NCBI GenBank assembly: GCA_016207605.1
Contig: JACQPJ010000060.1
Span: forward strand, 1-41,834
From: Elusimicrobiota bacterium
GTDB lineage: Bacteria > Elusimicrobiota > Elusimicrobia > UBA1565 > UBA9628
DNA: 41,834 bases
Direction of reading: 5' to 3'
Position numbers and translations under genes: made by a program. Shown here one piece after another: positions 1-8,245 of the stretch. Below the pieces are notes generated by a model that did not search any database, was not told where the DNA came from, and saw only the letters and a program-made list of their open reading frames with translations. Numbering within the stretch: the stretch's first letter is position 1; each line of letters opens with the position of its first letter.

Positions 1-2
1 CG

Positions 3-1025
3 CTTCATGTCGTCTCCGCCGGTTCGCTCCTCGAAGTGCGGATGAAGACCGAAGGCTGGTCGTTCCCGGTCGGCCGCGTGGAGTTCCTCTACCTCTACCC
101 GGCATCGTTCGACGAATTCATCCGCGCGCGGGGGGAGGGCGTCCTGCTGGAAGAGCTGCTGGAAATGCGGGTGGGGCGGGAAACTCCGCCGCCGCTCCAC
201 GACAGACTGACTGAGCTCCTTTTGGACTATATGATCGTCGGAGGGATGCCCGAGGCCGTGGCCCAATACATCGCCTCCGGCAGCCTTGCGGCCGCGAGGC
301 GCTGCCACGAAACCCTTTCCTCTTCCTTCAAAGAGGACTTCGGGAAGTACGCAAGAGGGGCCGAGGCCGCGCATCTGAAATCCGTCTGGGACCGGGTCCC
401 CTTCGAAGCGGGCAGCCGGATCAACTATGCGCGCCTAGCCGGAGAGCAGGGAGGCTCGCGCGAGGTTTCCAAGGCGTTTGACATCCTGCATGAGGCGATG
501 CTGGTCGAGAGGATATTTCCCACGACGCGGACCGCGCCGCCCTTGGTGAGGAAGCCAAAGAGCGCCCCGAAAACCCAATTTCTGGACATAGGCCTGTGCA
601 CCCATGCCCTGCGCTTGACGCGGGACCAGCTCCGCGACAGGTTCGTTTCATCAGGAATCAGCGGCGGGCTCGCCGAGGCGCTTGCCGGACAGGATCTGCT
701 CGCGGGCAGCTCGCGTCAAAGGGGGCCGCTCTTTTTCTGGGTCCGTGATGAGAATAACGCTCGCGCGGAACTGGATTTTCTCATTCAGGCCGGCGATCGC
801 ATCCTACCGGTCGAGGTGAAATCGGGCAGCCACGGATCGCTCAAGTCCCTCCACCAGTTCCTGCGCAGAAGCGGCACGGACGTCGGGACCCGGATTTACG
901 GCGGACCCTTGCTGCTCGAGCGCCGCTCCGTCATCCTGCCCGATGGCGCGAAGCTGAACTACAAGCTCCTGTCCGTGCCCTTTTATCTCGCGTTCAGACT
1001 GCTCGACCTCTGCGCGGTCCTTTGA
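3..1025 (+). CDS. DUF4143-type AAA ATPase, 5' end outside window
   Basis: This is the C-terminal part of a DUF4143 ATPase; the reading frame is open to the window edge, so the N-terminal Walker A region is missing. The first visible residues (SAGSLLEVR, then FPVGRVEFLYLYPASF) match the stretch that follows the ATPase core in this family. The C-terminal third holds a nuclease-like pattern, RAELDFLI followed by LPVEVKSGS, as in PD-(D/E)XK folds. Family members are usually stand-alone ATPases of unknown role, often compared with toxin-antitoxin or defence genes. A GTG at 36 is an internal codon, not the real start. The gene converges on lptD with only a dispersed repeat between them. A second, complete member lies at 22551-23696. 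Confidence 0.85.
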   Translation, partial: LHVVSAGSLLEVRMKTEGWSFPVGRVEFLYLYPASFDEFIRARGEGVLLEELLEMRVGRETPPPLHDRLTELLLDYMIVGGMPEAVAQYIASGSLAAARRCHETLSSSFKEDFGKYARGAEAAHLKSVWDRVPFEAGSRINYARLAGEQGGSREVSKAFDILHEAMLVERIFPTTRTAPPLVRKPKSAPKTQFLDIGLCTHALRLTRDQLRDRFVSSGISGGLAEALAGQDLLAGSSRQRGPLFFWVRDENNARAELDFLIQAGDRILPVEVKSGSHGSLKSLHQFLRRSGTDVGTRIYGGPLLLERRSVILPDGAKLNYKLLSVPFYLAFRLLDLCAVL

Positions 1026-1032
1026 GATGATC

Positions 1033-1090
1033 AGGCCGCGACCCTTCGGGCTCGGCACAGATGCGCTAAGGAAGAGCCTATAGCATCTAG
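1033..1090 (+). repeat. Dispersed ~56-bp repeat, copy A
   Basis: Copy A contains the shared core CGACCCTTCGGGCTCGG, then CACAGATGCG and the tail ATAGCATCTAG. It fills the gap between two convergent genes. Its terminal CTAG (1087-1090) supplies the TAG stop codon of the lptD-like gene on the minus strand. CCCTTCGGG can fold as a small UUCG-loop hairpin. Confidence 0.8.
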
Positions 1091-3177
1091 GGCCGCAAAT
1101 CGTCCTGCGCGGCGCGCTCCGGAAACCACTCCGCCTCCCAGTCGCGGCGCGGCGCCCGGCGCGGATCGGCCGTGCCGAACTTGAGTTCGGCGCGCAGGGA
1201 GACCTCCCCCACGCCCCCGGGACGCGCGCGGGCCGCGACCTTGGTGTAGAAGTCGTGCCAGCGGCGCGTCCAGGCGACCTCCTTCTCGAAGAGGCGCGCG
1301 CCGCGCAGGCGCGAGACGCCCCCCGCGGTGTCGGCGCTGACGCGCAGGGTCGCGGACACGCGCCAGGTCGGGCTCGATGGCGCGACGGCGAAGTCGGCGC
1401 TGGCCGCGTAGCGGCCGGGCTCGGCCCGGTTCCAGGCCAGGCCGCCGCCCAGCCCCGCGCCCTCCGCGGCCTCGCCCCAGCGCGCGTCGAGGACGAGGGC
1501 GCGGTGGCCGTCCTGGAGGCCGTAGTCGTCGCGCACGTTCAGGCTGAAGTCCCCGGCCGTCCGCCAATCGGCCTGGAACACGAAGGGCTGGACGCGGCCG
1601 CGGAAGCCGACCGCGCGGTCGCGGAAGGTGCGAAAGTCGTAGCCGGAGGAGACCCGCGCCCAGACGTCGGGGAGGGGAAGGTACGCGTCCGAGACTGAGA
1701 GAAGGTTGCGCTCCACGCCCTTGTCGAGCCCCCCGGCGTCGTCCGTGAACGCGTCGGGCTTGAGGCGGCGGGCGTAGGCGTGGGTCACGTCCACGTTGCC
1801 CAGCCGGGTCTGGACGCGCAGCGTGTTGGAGGCGGCCCAGCGCCCGACGAAGGCGTCCGCGGCCGTCCCCGTGCTCCCGGCGACCGTGAAGGAATCCACG
1901 CGATTGTAGTAGGTCTCGGAGTAGGAGACCTTGGGCGCCCAACTGACGCCGCGCCTGAGCGGGATGGTGCGCGCCGCCTCCCAGCTTGCGCCCGCCGAGG
2001 TCTCCACGCGGGGATCCGGGAACGCGTAGGCGCGGTCGGCGAAGCCGCTGAGGGTGTTGATCCAGGGCAGGCCCCACAGGCCCAAGGGCGCGCTCTGCAC
2101 GTCCAGGCGCGGCGAACTCTCCTGGGTCCGCACGAACCGGGTCCCGGAGGCGTCGGCCGCGTCGGTGCGGGAGTAGGACAGACGCGCCGTCGCCCGCGCG
2201 AAGCGGCGCACGAGCGCCCCGGAGTTGAGAAGCTCGGGCGTCAGCCGAAACGTGCTGCTGCGCGCGTAGTCGTTGTTGAAGGTCGGGTCGGAGAGGATCT
2301 GCAGCCGGCCCTGGAACGCCAGGGACGAGACCAGCGTCTGGTAGCCGTCCCCCACCGCGGCCCAGCGCTCCCGGCCCGTGGAGCTCTCGCGGATGCGGTA
2401 GCCGAACGCGCCGCCGCGCGAGTCCAGGCCCGCGCGGCGAAAGGCCTCCCCCCCCAGCCCCGCGCCCTGCTTCTGGTAGTAGTCCGCGAAGAGCTTGCTG
2501 TAGACGGCCGGCGAGTGCTGGGTCGTGAGCGTGTTCTTGAGGAAAGCGCCGTTGCGGCGGTCGTAGCCGGGCTGGCTCCTGATCCCCAGCCAGCGCGTGG
2601 GCCCGAGGGGCTTGTAGAGGACCGGCAGGTAGAGCGCCGGCACGCCGCCGAGGTAGAGCCGGGCGTTGCGGGCCACGAGGCTCTTCTTGGGGATGACCAG
2701 GACGCGGGAGGCGCGGAAGCGGTAGTGCGGCGGGAACCGGCCGCAGCTGGTGAACTCCGCGCCGCGGTACTCGACGCTGCGGTCGGCGGCCAGCCGGGCC
2801 TCGCGCGCCCGAATGCTCCAGTCGCCCTGCCCGCCGCGGGAGCCGAGGAGCTTCCCCGTGTGGCGCGCGAAGTCGAACTCGCCCGACTCGCCGTACACCG
2901 CGGAGGCGCCGTCCTCGATGAGGAGAGGGCCGGCCGAGCGGCCGGTCCTGCGCTCCGTGTCGATCCATAGCTCCTGGGCCTTCACGGTCCAGGTGGACTC
3001 GCGCAAGACGACGCCGCTGGAGAGATGGATCTCGGCGGTCGCAGTGTCGAAGTCCACGCCCTGGGCGCTGTACTCCACGACGCGCGCGCCGGCGGGCGGC
3101 GCGGGCAAGGGATAGCCCTCGTCGGCGGCCGCGACGCCGGCCAGGCAGACGACCAGCGCTGCGCCCGCGGGCCTCAA
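1087..3177 (-). CDS. lptD: LPS-assembly outer-membrane protein LptD
   Basis: LptD inserts lipopolysaccharide into the outer leaflet of the outer membrane. The predicted protein is about 696 residues: a signal peptide (hydrophobic stretch ALVVCLAGVAAA), an OstA/LptA-like N-terminal domain (EIHLSSGVVLRES, then GESGEFDFARHTGKLLG), and a long aromatic-rich beta-barrel. Family-typical stretches are ALYLPVLYKPLGPTRWLG and PGYDRRNGAFLKN. I chose the TTG at 3177 because a GGAGG lies 10 nt upstream and the TTG overlaps the TGA stop of the ROK gene (TTGA). An ATG at 3225 is possible but has no ribosome site. The frame stays open upstream to 3819, but that part is a shadow of the kinase. Only one cysteine is evident in the N-terminal part, so the disulfide arrangement of E. 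coli LptD is not conserved. Confidence 0.85.
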   Translation of the reverse strand: MRPAGAALVVCLAGVAAADEGYPLPAPPAGARVVEYSAQGVDFDTATAEIHLSSGVVLRESTWTVKAQELWIDTERRTGRSAGPLLIEDGASAVYGESGEFDFARHTGKLLGSRGGQGDWSIRAREARLAADRSVEYRGAEFTSCGRFPPHYRFRASRVLVIPKKSLVARNARLYLGGVPALYLPVLYKPLGPTRWLGIRSQPGYDRRNGAFLKNTLTTQHSPAVYSKLFADYYQKQGAGLGGEAFRRAGLDSRGGAFGYRIRESSTGRERWAAVGDGYQTLVSSLAFQGRLQILSDPTFNNDYARSSTFRLTPELLNSGALVRRFARATARLSYSRTDAADASGTRFVRTQESSPRLDVQSAPLGLWGLPWINTLSGFADRAYAFPDPRVETSAGASWEAARTIPLRRGVSWAPKVSYSETYYNRVDSFTVAGSTGTAADAFVGRWAASNTLRVQTRLGNVDVTHAYARRLKPDAFTDDAGGLDKGVERNLLSVSDAYLPLPDVWARVSSGYDFRTFRDRAVGFRGRVQPFVFQADWRTAGDFSLNVRDDYGLQDGHRALVLDARWGEAAEGAGLGGGLAWNRAEPGRYAASADFAVAPSSPTWRVSATLRVSADTAGGVSRLRGARLFEKEVAWTRRWHDFYTKVAARARPGGVGEVSLRAELKFGTADPRRAPRRDWEAEWFPERAAQDDLRP

Positions 3178-4067
3178 TGCTTGCGCGCCTCCCGGGCCAG
3201 CAGGGCCGCGCCGACCAGCCCCCATTCGCGCTCGGCCGGGGCATGCAGGGCCAGGCGCGCGAAAGGAACCTGGAAGGGCTGCGCCCGCCAAGCGCGGCGC
3301 ACCGGGTCGAGGATGAGGCGCCCGGCCCGGGCCACGCCGCCCAGGATCAAGACGGCGTCGGGGTTGAGGGCGAGGACGAGGTGGGCCAAGCCGGCCCCGA
3401 GACGCTCCCCGGCTTCCCGCCAAACGCGGCCGGCCCCGGGGTCGCCGGCAACAGCGGCGGCGGCCAGCGCCTCGGGCGTCAAGGGCGACGGCGGCCGGCG
3501 CATCAAGCGCCGGGCCAGACGCGCCAAGCCGTAGGAGCCGGCATAAGCCTCCAGGCACCCGCGCTTGCCGCAGTGGCAGGGCGCGCCCCCGGGCTCCACC
3601 ACCTGATGCCCGATTTCCCCCGCGGTCCCGTCGCGCCCCCGGTGCAGGCGGCCGTCCACGATGAGCCCCCCGCCCACGCCCGTGCCCAGCGTCACCCCCA
3701 CCACCGTACGGGGCCGGCGCTTGAGCGCCGCCGCGTAGGCCCCCCAGACCGCGGCGTTGGCGTCGTTCTCGACGACCACGCGGCCGCGAAAAGCCCTCTT
3801 GAAGGAGAACCCGGCCCAACCGGGCAGATTAGGCGCGAACAACAGCGCGCCGGCCGCCGCGTCCACGCCGCCCGCCAAACCCAGCCCGATCGTGTCGAAA
3901 TCCCAGCCGCGCACCCGCGCCTGGACCCGGCGCGCGAAGTCGGCGGGCCCGCGGCGCGGCTCGGTGGGAATCCGCGTCGAGCGCAGAACTCTCCCGCGGA
4001 CGTCCACCAGGCCGAGCTTGGCGAACGTGCCGCCCACGTCCACGCCCACGGTGGGGCGGACGCTCAA
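3174..4067 (-). CDS. ROK-family sugar kinase (glucokinase-like)
   Basis: ROK proteins phosphorylate hexoses or act as sugar-responsive repressors. This 297-residue protein has no N-terminal helix-turn-helix, so a kinase is more likely. Visible motifs are the phosphate-binding GVDVGGTFAKLG at the N-terminus, ENDANAAVWG with the catalytic Asp, VTLGTGVGGGLIVDG, GEIGHQVV, and the ROK zinc site CHCGKRGCLEAYAG. Its ATG overlaps the folC stop (ATGA) and its own stop overlaps the lptD start (TTGA), so translation is probably coupled. The substrate (glucose, N-acetylglucosamine or N-acetylmannosamine) cannot be read from sequence. A link to cell-wall sugar recycling is suggested only by murA in the same operon. 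Confidence 0.88.
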   Translation of the reverse strand: MSVRPTVGVDVGGTFAKLGLVDVRGRVLRSTRIPTEPRRGPADFARRVQARVRGWDFDTIGLGLAGGVDAAAGALLFAPNLPGWAGFSFKRAFRGRVVVENDANAAVWGAYAAALKRRPRTVVGVTLGTGVGGGLIVDGRLHRGRDGTAGEIGHQVVEPGGAPCHCGKRGCLEAYAGSYGLARLARRLMRRPPSPLTPEALAAAAVAGDPGAGRVWREAGERLGAGLAHLVLALNPDAVLILGGVARAGRLILDPVRRAWRAQPFQVPFARLALHAPAEREWGLVGAALLAREARKH

Positions 4068-5323
4068 GGGCGCCTCCCCGCGGCGGCCAGGGCCGCCCCG
4101 GCCAGGTACAAGGAACCGGCGCAGACCGCGACGGCCGCAGCCCCCCGCTCGCGGCGCCAGGCGGCGACGGCGCAGGCGGCGTCGCGCTCCACCGTCACCC
4201 GCGCCCCCGGCGCGGCGCGGCGCACCGCCGCGGCCAGCTCCAGGGGGTCGAGCGCGCGCGGGCTGGGCGGCGCGACGGCGACGACCTCGCGCAGGTGCGC
4301 CGACAACGGCGCCAGGATCCCGGAGGCGTCCTTGTCGCGCAGGAGGCCAAGAATCCAGCGCGCGGGCCGGCGCGACCAGGGCGAGTCCGCCCAGGTCTCA
4401 GCCAGCGCCCGCGCCGCCTCGGGGTTGTGGCCCCCGTCCACGATGAGCGTCCGGGAGCCCAGGCGCAAGGGCTGGAAGCGGGCCGGCCAGCGCACCGAGG
4501 CCAGACCCCGCCGCCACGCGGCAACGGGGACGTCCAGGCCGGAGACCTTGACGGCCGCGGCCGCCAAGGCGACGTTGCGGCGCTGGCGCCGCCCCAGGAG
4601 GGACAGCCGGAAGGTCCGTCCCGAGGGCGCGCGCAGGAGCTGGACTCCGCGCCTCCAATCCGCGCCCGCGGCCGCCCAGGGACGGCGCACGACCCGGGGC
4701 GCGGGATGGGCGCGGCGCACCGCGGCCATGGCCGCGGGCGGCAGCGCGGCGACCACGGCGGGGCGGCCGGGCTTGAGGATGCCGGCCTTCTGGGCGGCGA
4801 TGGCTCCCAGGGAACGGCCCAGGAAGGCCTGGTGGTCGTGGTCCACGGAGGTGATGACGGCCGCCAGCGGCTCCTCGACCACGTTGGTGGCGTCCAGGCG
4901 GCCGCCCAGCCCGGTCTCCAGGACGGCGACGTCGCAGCGGCGCTCGGCGAAGTGCTGGAAGGCGACGGAGGTCAGCAGCTCGAAGTAGGTGAGGCGCCCC
5001 GTCGGGTCCGCGCCCAGAGCCCGCGTCATCAGGCGCGCGAAGTCCGGCCGCGGGATGGGACGCCCATCCACGCGGATGCGCTCGCGGACGTCGCGCAGGT
5101 GCGGGGAGGTGTAAAGCCCGACCCGCCGGCCCGAGGCGCGCAGGACCGCGTCGAGCACGGCGCAGGTCGAGCCCTTGCCGTTGGTCCCGGCGACGTGGAA
5201 GGCGGGCACCCGGCGGTCCGGGCGGCCGAGGCGCGCGAGGTGGCGGCGCACGCGCGCCAGGCCCAGCTCGATGCGCGTCTCCTGCCGGGCCTCCAGGGCC
5301 TCCAGGGCTTGCGCGAAGGTCAT
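4064..5323 (-). CDS. folC: Folylpolyglutamate / dihydrofolate synthase
   Basis: FolC adds glutamate to folates, and in many bacteria also makes dihydrofolate from dihydropteroate. The 419-residue protein shows the Mur-ligase-type P-loop FHVAGTNGKGSTCAVL, followed by GLYTSPHLRDVRERI, then AVLETGLGGRLDATNVV, ITSVDHDHQAFLG and IAAQKAGILKPG. The C-terminal domain has LIVDGGHNPEAAR. The ATG at 5323 overlaps the murA stop (ATGA); the longer open frame upstream is only a shadow of murA. The gene lies in the murA-folC-ROK-lptD operon. Confidence 0.93.
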   Translation of the reverse strand: MTFAQALEALEARQETRIELGLARVRRHLARLGRPDRRVPAFHVAGTNGKGSTCAVLDAVLRASGRRVGLYTSPHLRDVRERIRVDGRPIPRPDFARLMTRALGADPTGRLTYFELLTSVAFQHFAERRCDVAVLETGLGGRLDATNVVEEPLAAVITSVDHDHQAFLGRSLGAIAAQKAGILKPGRPAVVAALPPAAMAAVRRAHPAPRVVRRPWAAAGADWRRGVQLLRAPSGRTFRLSLLGRRQRRNVALAAAAVKVSGLDVPVAAWRRGLASVRWPARFQPLRLGSRTLIVDGGHNPEAARALAETWADSPWSRRPARWILGLLRDKDASGILAPLSAHLREVVAVAPPSPRALDPLELAAAVRRAAPGARVTVERDAACAVAAWRRERGAAAVAVCAGSLYLAGAALAAAGRRP

Positions 5324-6573
5324 TTGAGGCGCGCGACGCGGGCGCCGACCCGGGACAGCTTGCCCTCGACGTCCTCGTAGCCGCGGTCGACGTGGTAGAC
5401 GCGCTGGATCACGGTGCGCCCGCGCGCGGCCAGCGCCGCCACCAGCAGGGCCGCGCCCGCGCGGATGTCGGAAGCCATGACGGGCGCTCCGGAGAGCTGC
5501 TCCACGCCGGACACGGCCGCGGCCGCGCCCGAGACTGAAATCCGGGCCCCCAGGCGCGCCAGCTCGGCGGCGTGGAGGAAGCGGTTCTCGAAGACGTCCT
5601 CGCGGACCCGGGCGGCGCCCGACGACAGCGCCATGAGCGCCATCCACGGCGCCTGCAGGTCGGTCGGGAAACCGGGATAGGGCGCGGTGCGCATCGAGAC
5701 GGGCTGGGGGCGGCCGTCCATGGCGATCTCGATCCAGCCGCGCCCGAAGCGAATCCTTGCGCCCGCCCGGCGCAGGGCCGCGATCACCGCGGTCAAATGG
5801 CCCGCCTCGGCGTTCTTAAGGCGCAGGCGCCCGCGCGCGGCCGCGCAGGCGATGAGGTAGGTGCCGGCCTCGACGCGGTCCGGGATCACGCGGTGGCGCG
5901 CGCCCTTCAGGCGCAGGCGCCCCTCGATGGTCACGGCCGAGGTTCCCGCGCCCTCGACCCTCGCGCCAAGGCGGACGAGGAACGCGGCCAAATCTGCGAT
6001 CTCCGGCTCGCGCGCGGCGTTGCGGATCGTCGTGCGGCCCGGCGTCGCCGCGGCGGCCAGCATCAGGTTCTCGGTCGCGCCGACGCTGGGAAAGCGCAGG
6101 CGCAGCGCGCCCGGCGCCAGGCGCGGCGCGCTCAAGATGATGTCGCCCTCGTCGGCGATGCGCCGCGCGCCCATGGCCTCAAAGCCCTGGAGGTGGATGT
6201 CGATGGGGCGCAGGCCGATCGCGCAGCCTCCCGGAATCGGCACGCGCACCAGGCCGAAGCGCGCGAGCAAGGGCCCGGCCACCAGCACCGAGGCGCGCAT
6301 CTGCTGGACGATGTCGTAGGGCGCCTGCGTCTTGAGCGAACCCGCGGCCGTAACGCGCACGGATGCGCCGCCCACGCGCACGCGCTTGCCCAGGCTCTCG
6401 AGCAGGCGCACGGTGGTCTTGATGTCGCGCAGCCCCGCCGGGACGTTGTCGACGACGCAGGGCTCGTCGGTGAGCAAGGTCGCCACGAGGATGGGCAGAG
6501 CCGCGTTCTTGGAGCCGCTGACCGCGATGGTCCCCTCCAGAGGCCGCCCCCCCTCGATGGTCAATCGGTCCAT
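5320..6573 (-). CDS. murA: UDP-GlcNAc 1-carboxyvinyltransferase MurA
   Basis: MurA transfers enolpyruvate from PEP to UDP-N-acetylglucosamine, the first committed step of peptidoglycan synthesis in the cytoplasm. At 417 residues it has the standard family length. The N-terminus carries GSKNAALPILVATLL. The PEP-binding loop PGGCAIGLRPIDIHL contains the catalytic Cys at about residue 117, so fosfomycin sensitivity would be expected. YPGFPTDLQAPWMAL is another family signature. It heads the operon, with 120 bp between it and the upstream Mrr gene. I could not identify a convincing promoter there. Confidence 0.95.
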   Translation of the reverse strand: MDRLTIEGGRPLEGTIAVSGSKNAALPILVATLLTDEPCVVDNVPAGLRDIKTTVRLLESLGKRVRVGGASVRVTAAGSLKTQAPYDIVQQMRASVLVAGPLLARFGLVRVPIPGGCAIGLRPIDIHLQGFEAMGARRIADEGDIILSAPRLAPGALRLRFPSVGATENLMLAAAATPGRTTIRNAAREPEIADLAAFLVRLGARVEGAGTSAVTIEGRLRLKGARHRVIPDRVEAGTYLIACAAARGRLRLKNAEAGHLTAVIAALRRAGARIRFGRGWIEIAMDGRPQPVSMRTAPYPGFPTDLQAPWMALMALSSGAARVREDVFENRFLHAAELARLGARISVSGAAAAVSGVEQLSGAPVMASDIRAGAALLVAALAARGRTVIQRVYHVDRGYEDVEGKLSRVGARVARLK

Positions 6574-6693
6574 GTTTTAGCTGCTCGCCAATTCCCGACA
6601 CGCCATGCCGGATTTTCCACGCACCGCGCGGGGAATCGCCGGAAGCGACAATAAAACCTTTGCCCGAGATTCAGTCGGCATTGAGGATTCGGG

Positions 6694-7602
6694 CTACTCC
6701 TCGGCAAAATAATCGAGGTCCACCTTTTTTACGTCGAATGACGCCACCGAAATCACCCCGATGTTATTATCAATCATGAACCGCGCCAATTCTTCGCCGT
6801 CGATCAGCACAATTTTCATATTGATCTTGGCCGCATATTCACGCGCCGAGTCGTGAAACTCCGCAGTCGTAATGAAGATTCCTTTATTTGCGCGCTGGCC
6901 CTGGAGCGCCCCTGCAAACTTCTGAATCTCGACACGCCCCACGGGAGCCTTCCACCGCTTTGCCTGGATAAAAATGGTGTCGAGACCGAGGCGATCCTCC
7001 TTGATGATCCCATCAATGCCTTCATCTCCGCTCTTCCCTATGGCTTGGCCGGCGTCTTTTCTACTTCCGCCGTAGCCCATCTTGACCAAAAGTTCGACGA
7101 CGATCTTTTCGAAAAGGGCAGGCGGACTTGTCTTAAGTTGCTGGAGGAGATCGCTGGCCAAGCTCGCGCGCAGATTCTGGTGTGCGGCTTCGAGCGCTTC
7201 CTCAGGAGTCTGGACCTCCGAGTCAATGCCGGTTTCCAGCGGCTTAGTCTTGGCATGCTTGATTGCCCGCCAATCCCGATATTCGGGAAACTGATCAAGA
7301 AACTTCATGTCGATCCGTTTGGGATTTTCCTTGAGAACTTCTTGTCCGCGATCGGTTATCTTAAAATAACCGCGGCGAGTCGCTTCCACCAAAGCGGCTT
7401 TTTTTAGGAACGTCTTTGCCCAACCGACTCTGTTGTCAAAAATCTCATCAACATCGCTGGGGAGGCGCACCCTTCTTTCCTCGGCCGACAGGGCAAAGCC
7501 GTCGGCCAGCTTATCAATCGCTTCCAAGTAGCGATGTTCCTGCCCATCACCAGCAAGCTTCAGAAGCGGCAACATGATTGACTGGAAATCTGGGATTGCC
7601 AT
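6694..7602 (-). CDS. Mrr-type restriction endonuclease
   Basis: Mrr nucleases cut modified or foreign DNA. The 302-residue protein has an N-terminal winged-helix-like region (about 1-100, with GYFKITDRGQEVL) and a C-terminal Mrr catalytic domain. The PD-(D/E)XK-like residues are E165/E170 in FEKIVVELL, D197 in GDEGIDGII and Q213-A-K215 in IFIQAKRW. The ATG at 7602 starts MAIPDFQSIML, the usual Mrr N-terminus; the longer frame runs into the neighbouring gene. Only 7 nt separate it from the DUF4276 gene, so it is the last gene of a three-gene cassette. Its GC content is visibly lower than that of murA and prmC, suggesting transfer. Whether it needs methylated DNA is not visible. Confidence 0.88.
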   Translation of the reverse strand: MAIPDFQSIMLPLLKLAGDGQEHRYLEAIDKLADGFALSAEERRVRLPSDVDEIFDNRVGWAKTFLKKAALVEATRRGYFKITDRGQEVLKENPKRIDMKFLDQFPEYRDWRAIKHAKTKPLETGIDSEVQTPEEALEAAHQNLRASLASDLLQQLKTSPPALFEKIVVELLVKMGYGGSRKDAGQAIGKSGDEGIDGIIKEDRLGLDTIFIQAKRWKAPVGRVEIQKFAGALQGQRANKGIFITTAEFHDSAREYAAKINMKIVLIDGEELARFMIDNNIGVISVASFDVKKVDLDYFAEE

Positions 7603-7609
7603 TGATCCT

Positions 7610-8245
7610 CTACTGCGCCCCGGTACCCTGCCATTTTGACGGCGGCCAAGCTGGAAGCGTCTGCTGAAGCTGCGACAGAGATTCTCCGAGCGCCTTGACC
7701 AGTTTGCGAAAAGAGCGACTGCGGTGATGCGCCTGCCCCATGTCAAAAGCGGCGCTCATTGCGGGCTGGTCGAGCGTTTCCGAGTAGGCCCGGCGCTCCG
7801 GCATGAACTCTTCGAGTGCTCCCTTGGCGTCGCGCTTTGATTCGGGGTTGTCGGGAGAGGTTGCGACGTCGCTGATGCCGCATTTCCCCCGCAAGGATTC
7901 AACGGCGGATAGAAACCATGTCTCGTATTCACGATATGCGATTACGACATCGCAGGGAACCGTTCCCGCGGCCCCGCGCGCCCAGGCGCGTGCCTTTTCG
8001 GCGACCTCCTTGGGGCAATCGTCCTCGCCGTCGAAAAGAATTACCACGGCAGCGCAATCGGGCTGCAAAAGCGCAAGCTTCACCGCCGTCTCGACAGCTT
8101 CCTTGCTACGGAATTGCGCCTGAGTCCGGCGGATGGGCCTGCCCACTTCCACTCGATGGCACTGGGCTTCCGCCAACAACCGCCGCAGCAAAATGGGGAC
8201 AGCCTGCACCTCGCCGTGCCCCTCAACGATAGGATAAATCTTCAC
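7610..8245 (-). CDS. DUF4276 TOPRIM-like protein
   Basis: DUF4276 proteins are small TOPRIM-like proteins often encoded beside AAA ATPases in defence loci. This 211-residue protein begins MKIYPIVEGHGEVQAVPILL, with a TOPRIM-type Glu at residue 8. It continues with VVILFDGEDDCP (acidic residues about 72-76), the second metal-binding motif. AYREYETWFLSAVESLRG is typical of the family. Its ATG overlaps the stop of the ATPase gene (ATGA), so the two products are probably made in fixed ratio and may form one complex, as in OLD-type nucleases where ATPase and TOPRIM are fused. Nuclease activity is inferred from family comparison, not shown. Confidence 0.82.
   Translation of the reverse strand: MKIYPIVEGHGEVQAVPILLRRLLAEAQCHRVEVGRPIRRTQAQFRSKEAVETAVKLALLQPDCAAVVILFDGEDDCPKEVAEKARAWARGAAGTVPCDVVIAYREYETWFLSAVESLRGKCGISDVATSPDNPESKRDAKGALEEFMPERRAYSETLDQPAMSAAFDMGQAHHRSRSFRKLVKALGESLSQLQQTLPAWPPSKWQGTGAQ

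Noticed and set aside
1031-3244. 737-residue minus-strand frame across lptD
   Set aside because: Arg/Gly/Pro-rich composition with no motif, lying in another frame of lptD; a typical high-GC shadow.
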